A stretch of DNA of 64,000 nucleotides from Dendrobium chrysotoxum. Its lineage: Eukaryota > Streptophyta > Magnoliopsida > Asparagales > Orchidaceae. The DNA lies in assembly GCA_019925795.1 (NCBI GenBank), contig CM034312.1:84571528-84635527 (forward strand), read 5' to 3'. Numbering within the stretch: position 1 is the stretch's first letter; each line of letters starts with the position of its first letter. The notes under the pieces are model-generated. The model was not told the origin of the DNA, made no database searches, and worked only from the letters and a program-made list of their open reading frames with translations. Shown piece by piece: positions 46,323-58,898 of the stretch. Made by a program: the position numbers and the translations under genes.

Positions 46323-49014
46323 TTTTTTTAGGGTTTTTTTTTTAGGTGGGGGGACTAAGGGCAAAGCTAAAATTTCATTTATAAAGAAGTAGCTACAAGC
46401 GAGAGATTGTGTAAACAATCAAAAACAAAATTGTATATACAAAAAACATGAGAAAAAAGAGTGCAATGGGTCAAAAGATATACCACAAAGGAAACAATAG
46501 AACTAGCAGAAGCCACCAAAACTTCCCAGAAGTCACCAAAAACAACACGGGCTCAGAAAAATAGAATTGCATCTACAAAACCATCAAAAATCCACCGATT
46601 GCGTGGACTACCTTCATTAAGTAGAATAATACATAGAGCCACCATCCAAGGAAAGGTGGATGCAAAAAGTCATCCTAGCCCCAAAAACACAATTAAATCT
46701 TTGCACCAAACAGCAAAATCGAGCAAACCCAAGAATGTAGAAATAGTCGAATTGGTAGAATAGGGAGAAAGCATAAAAATCGACCGGAAGAGCTGCATCA
46801 GATTCTGGAACCAACCAGCAGAAAGGGAACAGTGAAGCTCGAACAAACAACTCAACCCAAATTACAAAGCAAATACCTTAAGGCCTCTCCATTTTTCCAT
46901 CTCAACAACTTAAGAGAAGCAGCTTTAATAATATTCACACTAATAGTAGTGGATCTATTAAAGCAACTTGTAAATTTCCTCACATTTCTTTCCCTCTAGA
47001 TATAATACACATAGCACCAGAGCAGTAAAAGCATAAGACTCGGCTTGCCAACAATGGAATGATCCCCACCAGATATAAAATCCACTGTTTGAGTGAGATT
47101 AGGTCGAAGAAGAAACTTTCTTAAGCTCAGAAGAAGTTCAGAGATGATGAAGAAAGTAAAATCACACTCAAAGAAGAGGTGGTTAACACTCTCAGGTTTC
47201 AAGTTACACAAGCAACAAGAGGGATCAACCCCAAGGTTTCTCTTGATAAGAGCATCAGCAGTTTTGAGCCCCCCCAACGAGACATAGCCATCCAAAAATT
47301 GAAAATCTAAGGGCATGATGTTTATGCCAAACCCGAACCATGCCAAAAAACCAAGCTTTCATTCTTATAAAAATCTTGCATGAAAGAATTAAAAGACCCC
47401 TCCACATTTGCAGCAAACCATTTCAAGCAAGGAGTACTCACATTGGTATAGATAGGAATTTGAAGAATAGTGTTTTGAATATCAGCATGACATGCGGTTG
47501 GTAGCTTCCAGCCTGCTGAATCATGAATTTCAGCAAGCAAAGCATCCGAGGAATAGGAATTGAGCAGGGATTCATGGTGGGGAAGGTCAGTAAGGCAAAC
47601 ACCATTGCACCAATGATCCCATATAAGAGATATGGGAGAATTAGCCATGACATTACAACAGAAATGATTCTTGGCTTTGATAACATTATCACAAATGATA
47701 TTCCATGTTGGGGAAGAGGCAGGGGGTCGGTTTTTCCCAGAAGAACTATATTTTTTGAATAACTATGGGGATAAAAGAGAAGGTGTGTTTTAAATCCTGC
47801 AAATAAGTGAACAGTCAAAGGCATATCTAAGTGCATGAGCAGAGGGAATGCCTAATCCACCCCTATTTTTGGGTTTGCATGTATTGGACCAATAAATCAT
47901 ATGCATTGTCTTAGCAGTAGGGTCCCCAAAGAACAAATATTTAGCTAATATTTTGGCAATTTGTTTACAACAGAACTTAGGTAAAATAGCTCCACAAATC
48001 TAATAGGCAATGGTGTTCCACATGGTGAATCTTAGAAATTGAAGCCTTCCTGCAAAAGAGAGAGATTTTGCTTTCCAACCAGAAAGCTTGTTAGTAATAA
48101 CATCAAGAAGGGGGGAGTAGTCAGAGAGAAGAACTCTCTTAATAGAAATAGAAATGCCCAAGTAGGTAATTTTAGAACAAAAAGTGGGAATGTTGAGAGA
48201 GGCACATATGTCATTAGCAATGGGATTGTTAGGATGAAGAATAATAGAGCTTATCTCAGGATTGACGACTAGGTCCATAGATGAAGCAAAAGTGGCAAGA
48301 ATATCTTTCAAAATATTGCAATTCTGAAGAGAAGCTTTTCCAAAAATAAGAAGGTCGTCAGCATATAATAAATGAGAGAGGTGAAAGCCTTTGAAATCAA
48401 ATGCCTCAAAACCATTCCCAACCTCAGAGGAGTTAAGTAAACAGGATAAATCATCCATGGCAATGTAGAATAAATAAGGACTTAGAGGACACCTGTCTTA
48501 GACCAGTAGAAGAAGGAAAAAACCCCTCCAAATCTCTATCCAATCAAATAGAGAAATGCACATCTAAAATGCAAGCCTTCACTCACTTAATAAAAATGGT
48601 AGGAAATCCTTTTTGAACCATTATTTTTAACAGAAATTCTCTAGATATCGAATCAAATGCCTTTTTGATATCTAACTTGGAACACATAAAATTACGATTA
48701 TTGCATTTCTTAAAAAACCCTAACATTTTAGCAGCAAGAATAATATTATCAATAGACATTCTCTTATTTATAAACTAGCTTGAGCTGGATTTATAATGAC
48801 AGGCATAATGTGTTTGAGCAGCCAGAATTTTAAAGATGAACTTGTATAAAGTGTTGCATAGTGAGATTGGTCTAAAATCAGAAATAGAACATACATGGGA
48901 AGATTTAGGAATAAGAACAATGCCTATTGCTTTGACTCTTCTAGGTAAATATCCTTTTTTTCAAAAAAAGGACAAAACAGCTTTGCAAAGAGAAGGCCTC
49001 ACAACAACAAGAAG
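46323..49014 (-). mobile_element. L1-type LINE, 2.7 kb, 5'-truncated, 13-bp target duplication
   Basis: The minus strand carries RT motifs in order: DFRPISLCNTLYKFI-like and SIDNIILA segments (48920-48740), KLDIKKAFDS (near 48680), HLLYADDLLIF (48390-48340), then a GWKAKSLSFAGRLQ thumb/connection. The zinc-binding RT tail (CCLCNLKPESVNHLFFEC, near 47220-47160) follows. Several frameshifts and stops separate the pieces. The minus-strand 3' end is A-rich (T-runs at 46323-46345). The duplication TTTTTATAACACT is at 46310-46322 and 49015-49027. It stands 330 bp upstream of the TAF6 ATG, in the same orientation. Confidence 0.93.
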
Positions 49015-49027
49015 TTTTTATAACACT

Positions 49028-50499
49028 GATAATAAGAAGTTTTTATCTCATAGGTGAAGAAGACTATATGAATTTTTTTCTTCATTGTATCCTAGACAGT
49101 CTGTACTAAAAGTCATTATCTTATGAATTTTTTATTAATTTTTTTATCCATGTAATCTTTTGTGTAGCCCTCCAAACCCATTAAAATGAGAAAATGAACA
49201 TTTTAGATCTTTTGCATCTTCGACATCTATTGGCACCTATACTATAGATATTGAAGGTAGTGGACTCTCTCTCTCTCCTCACATAGGTTTTCAGGTCATA
49301 CTCGCAAAGCTCGCTGACTGGTAAGATTTGGTATCACCCATAGTCAAATTTAGATCCAACAAAAAAGATGTGAGGTAGTCATGATGAATTTGGATCCACT
49401 AGGAAGTGCATCGATGGGGCGAGCCGACAACATATGAACGAGAAGCTTAGATGGGAGTTAATGACAATATGATATTTTTATTATTATATTAAAGCTATTG
49501 AGTGTCATGCAAGTAAATAGTAAAATTTTGTTGTTATATGCATAAATAAAATAACTTTTGGTGTTATTGCTATACATCTCCCTTATTTATTTGGTTATAT
49601 TTTTAACTATTTATTGAACTAGCACACTCATATTTCTTCTTTTTTTATTCTAATAATCATTGAAATGTTAAATTTTACAACAAAATAATAACCCGTAATT
49701 TCGCTATTGTTAAATTTTTAATAATTTGTTCCTATCACTCAATAGTTTTAAAAAATAACATATATAATAACTTTATAAATAGAAAATTTTTGTGTGATAT
49801 GTATGTAATTCCCCTTTTTTAATAAAACAAAATTAGCCCAACTTAGTCCTATTTGAATACATTTTATTTAAGTCAATAGAATTTGAACTATGTAATTAGA
49901 ATTATGCATAAATATATTTGAGCTGGATAGAAACATTGCTCGAAATTAATGATATGACTTGTCTAAAAGTGAAATCAAGTTAGTTTAAAAGGCAATTAAA
50001 CTTAGGTTGAAATTATGTGATCATACTTAACACTTGAGTTGAATTAGGTGGGTCTAATTAAAAATGTTTATCTCAATTAATGGAGACATTATGTGGCTCT
50101 GAGTAAAAATTAAATTAGATCAACATATTTATGTCAATTAGCTCAAGAGTTAAATTTAGACCCAAATATGATGTTGAACTTAAACGGGCTTAACCTCATC
50201 TTTGCATTGTTTACTAACTTGAATAAAGCTAGATTAAGCTCAAGCAAAATTAATGTGAACTTGAGTGTACAATAGCTAAAAACTTGCCAAAGAAGAAATT
50301 GTCATATGTGACGAGAGCTCATTAGAATAAGCATCAACAAGAATGGAATGATAGGAGCAATGGCACAAAGAAAAGGATAGCATGATTTGTAATTTAATGA
50401 GTGGATGGGATTTAACTAATGAGGAAGGAAACGAGATTTAGGATAGAATAAATATGATTTAATCAAGTTGGTTTTAAAGCTAAGGAGTGGACCCAGAGC
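49028..50499. other. AT-rich intergenic DNA
   Basis: Between the L1 insertion and the repeats flanking the gypsy element I see no gene, no RNA gene and no clear element ends. A short CT run is at 49266-49278. Confidence 0.5.
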
Positions 50500-50583
50500 A
50501 CGCATAAACTTAAGCTAGTTTATTATACAAATTGTAATTTGAGCTTGAGCTCAATCTTATGCTTAGATTACTTACACCCCTAT
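50500..50583. repeat. Terminus of the ACACCCCTA repeat family
   Basis: A TTGAGCTTGAGCTC tract ending GATTACTTACACCCCTA matches the right end of 34854-35531. The other end is not identified. Confidence 0.5.
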
Positions 50584-51296
50584 CTTTATCATATATAGCA
50601 ACTCATTGTTTCTCTCATCATCATTGGGTATAGGCACGTGACTCTATCAGCAATAAAATTATTGTGGGCAAGAATATATGCGGCGATAAAGTTAGAATTT
50701 TTCATCTTAGCATTGTACAGATATCCAGCATACAAATAGGAAATTTAGAAATACAAGATTTTTTACATGAAAAATCTTGGAAAAGAGAAAAATCATGGGG
50801 CCACGCCCCAGTTGAAATGATTCAACTAGTATTTGAATAGATTACAAGTGATTGATTCATCTTTGAATTTGAGGACAATTATATTACAAGTCAAACGTTG
50901 GGTTGAAATCTAGTAACGAAAGGAGATCGAACAAAATCAGACAACATTTGGTAATCGGACAGAAATTCGGTGTTAGTCGGTGGCCGGGCGAAAGTCCGTC
51001 ATCAGTCGATGGCCGGGTGAAAGTCCGACGTCAGTTGAGGAGGAGTCTGGTGGCAAGAGAAGTCTAATTTCTCTCTCTTCCTTCTCTTCTTTGTTTGTGT
51101 CCCCTTTCCATAAGGAATGAGGAGTATATTTATAGGTTTCTGAGAGTGGCATGGCTAATAAATAGGAGGGAGATCAAGGGTAAGTTGGGAGTGGTTTGAA
51201 TGGACGGCCGATGCTGATCCCCTTGATCATGGACCATTTAATGGGCATTTGAATGTCTTAATGATGTCAAAATTCAATGAAATTAGACTTGTTATA
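50584..51296. repeat. Unclassified LTR-like repeat interrupted by the gypsy element
   Basis: It contains two tandem-like GGCCGGGCGAAAGTCCG / GGCCGGGTGAAAGTCCG units (near 50983 and 51013). A TATTTATAGGTTTCTGAGAG segment (near 51130) is typical of LTR promoters. Its last 60 bases match window positions 1-60. No coding capacity. Confidence 0.45.
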
Positions 51297-53086
51297 TGTG
51301 AGAACCCTTGAAAAAAAAAATTTCGTGCAGGTTAGTCTCGGACGAACCTGTACGAACTGTCTGTACGAACTGAGAAATTCAAGATTTTTGGTGCAGGTTC
51401 ATACTGTACGAACCTGTTAGTCCCGTACGAACCGTCTGGACGAACCGTCCAGAGCCGATCGTACAGCAGTTTCGTCTGTACGAATCGTCTGTACGAACTG
51501 AACAGAGCCGATCGTACAGCAGTTTCGTCTGTATGAACAGTCTGTACGAACAGAACAAAAATTTTACAGAGCCGATCGTCCAGTAATTTCGTCCGTACGA
51601 AGAAATTATCGTCCGGGACGAACGACACGATCGTCCGGGACGAACTGAAAAGATCTCAACCCATTAAATATCTCATCCGTTTGATTTTGAAGAGAGAGAA
51701 ACATTTAGAGAGAGAAAGAGAAGGAAAAGAAGAGGAAATCCGCGTTTTGGGCGACTTCGGTCCGTTTTCGTCCGTCGTCGCAGTTGGGAAAGTTGATCGA
51801 CTCGAGGTAAGGCACATTATGCCTATCTCAAATATTCATAAATGTGAATTTTGACGAATTTTCTGATTAAAATTGTGTTTCCGTTAGCGAAAAACGGGTA
51901 TAACTTTGCACTGGCAAATCTTTTACCGCGTAACTTTTGATATGTTGTCGAGATTGTTATTATGCACATTTTGACTATTTTCTGGAAAATTTTCATCGGA
52001 TATTTTGAAATCTGTGGGATTTTTATCGAACAGAAAATTTTTTGGATGTCGAAAAATAGTGCTTCAGTACAATAAAAGTCTTGAAACGATGTTGTGCACG
52101 ATTTCTGGTAATTTGGAAATATTCTGAAACTGTGAATTTTGTATGTTGAATTTTCTGTTGTCTGCCGTTATGCCGTCCGACTGTATTTCGATACGTATTT
52201 GATATGATATGATTTGATGTGTTATATGATATGAGATAGTAGAAGGGAGTTATAAGGGGCCAGAATCCTTTGAGATTCTGTCTGGGTCCGGGAATATGAA
52301 AATGAATTCTAATCTGATAATCTGATATGTTCTGGTGCTGTAAGCACAAAGGGAGACATAAGGGGCCAGAATCCTTTGAGATTCTGTCTGTGTCTGGGAA
52401 GGGAGGCATAAGGGGCCGGAATCCTCTGAGATTCTGTCTGTGTCAGGGATATGTGATCTAATCTGTGATATGAAATGTGATCTGATATGTGATTTGAAAT
52501 ACGATTCTGTGATGTGATTTGTACGATTCTATGAGATGAATTTGATTCAATTTTCGATGATTGCTGTGATAAAATGATTTCTGTGGTCTGATGAATTCTG
52601 TTGATGTTATGATAATTTTTGTGATAATATCTAAACTCTATTTGATGTTTTGAATTCCGTGCTTTGTTTTGATATTTCAGTTTTGTGTGTGGATCTGAGA
52701 ATTTAGATCGGCTAGTGTGATCTTGCTGAGCTGTTAGCTCACTGTGGTTATCTTCATGGTTTTCAGGTTCTGGGAAAGGGAAGGAAGTGTTAGACTAGCC
52801 GTTCAGGATCTAAATTACCGTTATAGGTATTTTTGTACTTTTGATTTTTGTACAGTCATGGCTAGGTTGCTTTTCTGTTCTGTACCTTTTATTTATAGCC
52901 ATACACTATAGTGTACATTATTTTTGATGAAAGAAAGAATGGATGAGTTTTCCGTACACTTGGATGTTTGTAGTAGCTCTGTAATTCGTTGAAAAGAAAA
53001 AGAAAAGCAATTCCAAAGCCAGATCCTAGGATTTCTGTCGCTACCTAACATGATAGGACCAGTTCTTGTCGCGTTGGGTTGTGACA
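51297..53086 (+). repeat. Gypsy 5' LTR (1790 bp)
   Basis: It runs from TGTGAGAACCC to GGTTGTGACA. The first 350 bp hold a GTAC-rich segment. A purine-rich stretch and GTTTTGGGCGACTTCGGTCC follow near 51740. Three tandem units of about 48 bp (GGGAG..ATAAGGGGCC..GAATCC..GAGATTCTGTCTG) are at 52245-52293, 52351-52399 and 52398-52446. Confidence 0.9.
51348..51625. repeat. GTAC/CGTCC motif array in the gypsy LTR
   Basis: By hand count there are 10 GTAC tetramers in about 250 bp, in units such as CTGTACGAACTG, CCCGTACGAACC, GATCGTACAGC and TCGTCCGGGACGAAC. The 3' LTR repeats this array at 57950-58202, also with about 10 GTAC. Confidence 0.85.
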
Positions 53087-53234
53087 ATCTTTTTGGTATC
53101 AGAGCTTTAGTTTTGGAATTGGATCATAAGACAGAGCTATATGCATTGATCTGTAAGTCTAGTGGGGTAGTTTTGGGTTGCCTGCGTGTTTATTATTTTT
53201 ATTTTATATGCATAGTTCCGTATTCTGTGTGATC

Positions 53235-56200
53235 ATGAATCCGCCAGACCCAGATATGACCGATGGACAAAGTGCTAGTCAGGCAGCTCCTGTATATAGT
53301 TCTGCTCCCACAGTTGGTTCCGATACAGTTTCACAGTTTGCTACTTTGATAGCCCAGATGATGGGTGAGGCACAGAGCAGAGTTCCTGTTGCCAGATCTA
53401 AAGAGGTAGACAGATATCTACAAATGTTTTTGAGATTGAAACCTCCGAGATTTGAAGGTACTATTGTGCCTAGAGAGGCAGAGGACTGGTTAAGGAGACT
53501 GGAAAAGACATTTGACAGTATGCAGTGTCCTTCTGAGAGAAAGGTACCGTTAGCAATTTTTCTATTAGATGGTGAGGCAGAGCGCTGGTGGATGGGCCAG
53601 CAGGAGGAGAAATTCCAAGGGAGATTGAACTCTCTGATTTCTTGGGAGGAGTTTCTGATGTGTTTTGAGCCTGGTTTGTACCCCCTTCTGCAAGACAGCA
53701 AATGCAGGAGACTTTTCTGAGGTTGGTTCAGGGGAGTAAGACAGTTATGCAATATGAGACAGAGTTTACTGCTTTGGCTAGATATGCTCCACAGTTGGTG
53801 AGCACTTCTGCAGAGAAGTGCTATAGGTTTTTGAGAGGACTTCGGGATAGTCTGAGACAACCACTGGTACCATTTCACATTTCTGATTTCTCTGAGCTTG
53901 TGGAGAGAGCCAGACTGATAGAAAATGATCTGATGGCTACTCAGCAGCGGTGGACTGCTAGTAGAAAGATATTCAGTGGTGATACTTCAGGTAGTAATTT
54001 CCCTGGAAAGAAGAACAGATTTGTATCTGGAGAGTCCAAAAGAAGTGGCCAGTCAGTATCAGCAATAGTTTCTGGTAGTGGCAGTGTGGCCAGTTCTGGT
54101 TCTGTCAGTGGAGCACCCGTGTGCTAGAATTGTGGACGGCGACATTTTGGCCAGTGTTACAGAATGACTGGTCAGTGTTTCAGATGTGGTCAGACATGAC
54201 ATCGGATAGCAGAGTGTCCACAAGTCGGATTTAACCGACGATCTGAGTTCAGATCCGAGAGTTTTGTTAGACCGACCTTCCAGCCGAGGACAGTTCCTCC
54301 CCGTATTATTTCTGAAGGATCATCTGGTAGAGCTAGTGGTTCAGGTTTTGTGGCAAGGAGACCACTCAGAGGTAATTAGAGGGAGCCTAGTAGTTCTGTA
54401 GCTCCAGCTCCAGTTCAGCCACGTGTGTACAGTTTGAATCAGCAAGAGGCTCGAGATGCTCCAGATGTGGTGACAGGTATGATTTACATTTCTGAACATC
54501 CCTGTCGCGTTTTATTTGATTCTGGGGCTAGTCATTCATTCATTTCCGAGCGTTGCTTTGATATTTTGCAATTGGATTCAGTCTCGTTACCTATTTCACT
54601 TTCTATTATTTTGCCGGCTGGAGATACTATGATAGCCCGAAAGTTTTGTTTATGTGAGATTGAAATTTCTGATAAGAAGTGGGAGTCTTGTTTGATTTTG
54701 TTGCCGATTTCTTCGTATGATGTGATTTTGGGTATGAATTGGCTGAGTTTGTATAGGGCTCAAATTGATTGTTTGAAGAAGTGGGTTACATTATTTATGG
54801 GTAGTGAAAGTTGTGTATTTCAAGGATTAAGAGGTGTTTTATCCTGTCTGATTTTTGTATTGGAAGTGAGAAGATTGTGGTAGAAGGGTTGTATGGTGTT
54901 TTTGGCATCAGTCAGGGATATGAATATAGGTGCGGGTTCTATTTCTGACATCCCAGTAATACGAGACTTTTTGGATGTATTTCCTGAGGAGTTAGTCGGT
55001 TTGCCTCTGGACAGAGATGTTGAGTTCTGCATTGATGTATTTCCGGGTACGGCCCCGATATCAAAAGCTCCATATAGGATGGCACCAAAGAAACTTACAG
55101 AATTGAAAGTTCAGCTTCAGGAGTTGGTTGATAGAGGATTCGTACGTCCTAGTGTTTCTTCTTGGGGAGCACCTGTTTTGTTTGTAAAGAAAAAGGACGG
55201 TACGATGCGTATGTGTGTTGACTACAGAGAGCTGAATAAAGTTACAATCAAGAATAAGTATCCATTGCCACGGATTGATGATCTATTTGATCAACTTGCT
55301 GGATCTTCTGTATTCTCAAAGATTGATTTGCGATCTGGTTACTATCAGGTAAAGGTAAGAGAAGCTGATGTGATGAAAATAGCTTTCAGCACTCGATACG
55401 GACACTATGAGTTTTTGGTTATGCCATTTGGGGTGACGAATGCACCAGCTGTTTTTATGGATTTGATGAACAGAGTGTTCAAGGAATATCTGGATCAGTT
55501 TGTAATTGTTTTTATAGACGATATTCTGGTATATTCTGCTTCTGAGGAAGATCACGCCAGACATTTGAAAACTGTATTAGAGACTCTGAGGCAGCATCAG
55601 TTGTATGCAAAATTCTCCAAATGTGAGTTCTGGCTAAGAAGCATTTCTTTTCTGGGGCATGTAGTGAGCGGTGAAGGTATTTCTGTTGATCCCCAGAAAA
55701 TTCAAGCAGTTGCTAATTGGCCAAGGCCTACTACGGTGTTTGAGGTACGCAGTTTCTTGGGTATGGCTGGATATTATAGGAAGTTTGTGAAGGGCTTTTC
55801 TCAGATTTCTGCTCCTTTGACACGATTGACTCAGAAGTCAGTAGCTTTTATTTGGACACCAGAGTGTGAAGCGGCTTTTCAGAGATTGAAAGATTGTTTG
55901 ACTTCTGCTCCAGTGTTAGCACTTCCATCTGATACGGAAGGATTTCAAGTATTCAGTGACGCTTCATTAAAAGGTTTGGGATGTGTTTTAATGCAGCATG
56001 GTCGGGTAATAGCTTATGCTTCACGATAATTAAAACCACATGAAAAGAATTATCCGACGCATGATTTAGAGTTGGCAGCTGTTGTATTTGCTCTGAAGAT
56101 TTGGCGTCATTACTTGTATGGCGTCAGATGTGAGATTTTCTCAGATCATAAGAGTTTAAAGTACATATTCACTCAGAAAGATCTGAATTTGAGGCAAAGA

Positions 56201-57844
56201 AGATGGCTTGAGTTGATTAAGGATTATGATCTGACTATACAGTATCAGCCTGGTAAGGCTAATGTGGTAGCAGATGCTTTAAGCAGGAAGTCTTCTAGCT
56301 TATCATGTGCATATCTCACTTCTGATGAATATCTGATACGAGATATGGAAAGACTACAGTTGGAGGTAATATCTCCTACTGATTCTGGAAGAATAACTCA
56401 GATGATCATTCAATCCTCTTTAGAAGAAAAGATTCATGAAGCTCAGAATTCAAATGTTGAATATTCAAAGTTGATTGATCAGATCAAGTCTGGTAAGAAA
56501 CCTGAATTACGAATTTCTGATTCCGGTATTATTTTCTGTGAGAATAGACTTTGGGTCCCTAATTCTGGAAATCTGAGACAAGAGATTCTGCACGAGGCTC
56601 ATTATTCAGGTTACACTATTCATCCAGGAAGTGGTAAGATGTACGGAGATATGAAAAGTATATTTTGGTGGCCTGGATTGAAAAAGGATATAGTGGAGTT
56701 TGTTTCAAAATGTGAAGCCTGTCAGTTAATGAAGGCAGAACACCAGCAACCGGGAGGTCTTTTGCAGTCATTGCCTATTCCTGAGTGGAAATGGGAAGAG
56801 GTAACAATGGATTTTGCTATGGGTTTTCCCAGATCAAGGCAAGGACATGATGCTATTTGGGTTATTATAGATCGACTGACGAAGTCTGCTCATTTTCTTC
56901 CGATTAGACAGACAGATTCGGTAGACAAGTTGGCACAGATCTATGTTAAAGAAATTATCAGATTACATGGTGTGCCGAAAGTGATTGTCTCTGATCGGGA
57001 TGGCAGATTTACCTCCAGACTATGGAGAGGAATTCAGCAAGGATTGGGCACGAAGTTGCATTTCAGTACGGCTTTTCATCCGCAGACTGATGGACAGTCT
57101 GAAAGGACTATTCAGGTACTGGAAGATCTTTTGAGATTGTGTGTTTTGGATTTTGGAGGCAGTTGGGAAGATCATATCCCACTGATTGAATTTGCCTATA
57201 ATAATAGTTATCAGTCCAGTGTTGGTATGGCTCCATACGAAGCTCTGTACGGCAGAAAGTGTAGAACTCCTTTGACCTTGATAGAAGTGGGAGATAGACA
57301 AGTGATGGGTTCAACTTTTGTGGATGATACTGTGATGAAGATAATTCTGATTAAAGAAAAGTTAAAATCTGCACAAGATAGACAACAGAAGTATTACAAT
57401 CAGAAGCACAGATTGGTTGAATTTCAGGTTGGTAACCTTGTATATGTCAAAGTCAGTCCGATGAAAGGCGTTAGCAGATTTGGAAGAATGAGCAAACTCA
57501 GTCCAAGGTATGTTGGACCTTTTGAAATCATTGAGAAGATTAGAAATTATGCTTACAGGGTATTATTACCTGAACAGATGTCTGATATATATAATGTGTT
57601 TCATGTGTCAACTCTGAGAAAGTGGATATCTAATTCTGGGAAGAAATTATCGGTTGACGATGTTTAAGTTCAGGCAAATCTACAATACAAAGAAGAATCT
57701 GAAAGGATTATAGCTTATGATGTAAGAAAGTTGAGAAGTAAACAGATTCCTATGGTTAAGGTGCAGTGGAAGTATAGAACAGCTAGAGAGGCTACTTGAG
57801 AGAAGGAATCTGATATGAGACAGTTGTATCCAAGTCTGTTCTGA
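53235..57844 (+). pseudogene. Gypsy gag-pol polyprotein, inactivated
   Basis: The gag ATG is at 53235 (MNPPDPDMTDG). Gag keeps PPRFEGTIVPREAEDWL and a C-terminal CFRCGQ zinc knuckle. Protease has FDSGASHSFI. RT has KKDGTMRMCVDYRELN, MPFGVTNAP and VFIDDILVYS. RNase H has FSDASLKGLG and ADALSR. Integrase has the zinc-binding HHCC region (CEACQLMK) and the DDE residues in MDFAMG, SDRDGRF and GQSERTIQ. A frameshift near 53690-53702 breaks gag. In-frame stops are at 54125, 54197, 54377, 54881, 56027, 57665 and 57797. The last codon of the frame is the stop at 57842. Everything from 53702 on is in one frame. At least the stops at 56027 and 57797 fit C-to-T or G-to-A changes from conserved residues. 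Confidence 0.93.
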
Positions 57845-57897
57845 CTCCGTTTGTTTTGGCAATGTCGAGGACGACATTTTTCTTAAGGTGGGTAGAT

Positions 57898-58898
57898 TGT
57901 GAGAACCCTTGAAAAAAAAAAAATTTCGTGCAGGTTAGTCCCGGACGAACCTGTACGAACTGAGAAATTCAAGATTTTTGATGCAGGTTCGTACTGTACG
58001 AACCTGTTAGTCCCGTACGAACCGTCCAGAGCCGATCGTACAACAGTTTCGTCTGTACGAACCGTCTGTACGAACTGAACAGAGCTGACCGTACAGCAGT
58101 TTCGTCTGTACGAACAGTCTGTACGAAAAGAACAAAAATTTTACAGAGCCGATCGTCCTGTAATTTCGTCCGTATGAAGAAATTATCGTCCGGGACGAAC
58201 GACACGATCGTTCGGGACGAACTGAAAAGATCTCAACCCATTAAATATCTCATCCGTTTGATTTTGAAGAGAGAGAAACATTTAGAGAGAGAAAGAGAAG
58301 GAAAAGAAGAGAAAATCCGCGTTTTGGGCGACTTCGGTCCGTTTTCGTCCGTCGTCGCAGTTGGGAAAGTTGATCGACTCGAGGTAAGGCACATTATGCC
58401 TATCTCAAATATTCAGAAATGTGAATTTTGACGAATTTTCTGATTAAAATTGTGTTTCCGTTAGCAAAAAACGGGTATAACTTTGCACTGGCAAATCTTT
58501 TACCGCGTAACTTTTGATATGTTGTCGAGATTGTTATTATGCACATTTTGACTATTTTCTGGAAAATTTTCATCTGGTATTTTGAAATCTGTGGGATATT
58601 TATCGAACAGAAAATTTTTTGGATGTCGAAAAATAGTGCTTCAGTACAATAAAAGTCTTGAAACGATATTGTGCACGATTTCTGGTAATTTGGAAATATT
58701 CTGAAACTGTGAATTTTGTATGTTGAATTTTCTGTTGTCTGCCGTTATGCCGTCCGACTGTATTTCGATACGTATTTGATATGATATGATTTGATGTGTT
58801 ATATAATATGAGATATCAGAAGGGAGTTATAAGGGGCCAGAATCCTTTGAGATTCTGTCTGGGTCCGGGAATATGAAAATGAATTCTAATCTGATAAT
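57898..58898 (+). repeat. Gypsy 3' LTR, first 1001 bp only
   Basis: It is co-linear with 51297-52321 up to AATCTGATAAT and then abruptly unrelated. Two short deletions relative to the 5' LTR lie in the GTAC-rich segment. Confidence 0.9.

Larger units (their letters stand above)
51297..58898 (+). mobile_element. Ty3/gypsy retrotransposon, Tekay/Del-like, 3' LTR interrupted
   Basis: The 5' LTR is 51297-53086 and the primer-binding site TGGTATCAGAGC starts at 53094. A single gag-pol frame follows, then a purine tract (AAGGTGGGTAGAT) just before the 3' LTR at 57898. Integrase is followed by a GPF segment (SPRYVGPFEI) and a chromodomain-like tail, as in chromoviruses of the Tekay/Del group. The two LTRs are nearly identical over the shared 1 kb apart from a few short deletions, so insertion was fairly recent. 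The expected 5' duplication would be TTATA (51292-51296); its partner is not in the window because the 3' LTR is cut at 58898. Confidence 0.93.

Noticed and set aside
51332..51628. Antisense frame in the gypsy LTR with repeated VQT/RTD words, also at 57969-58205
   Set aside because: Periodic because of the GTAC repeat array, not because of a protein.
53279..53878. 199-codon antisense open frame over gypsy gag
   Set aside because: Complement of a real gag sequence; no independent motif or start context.
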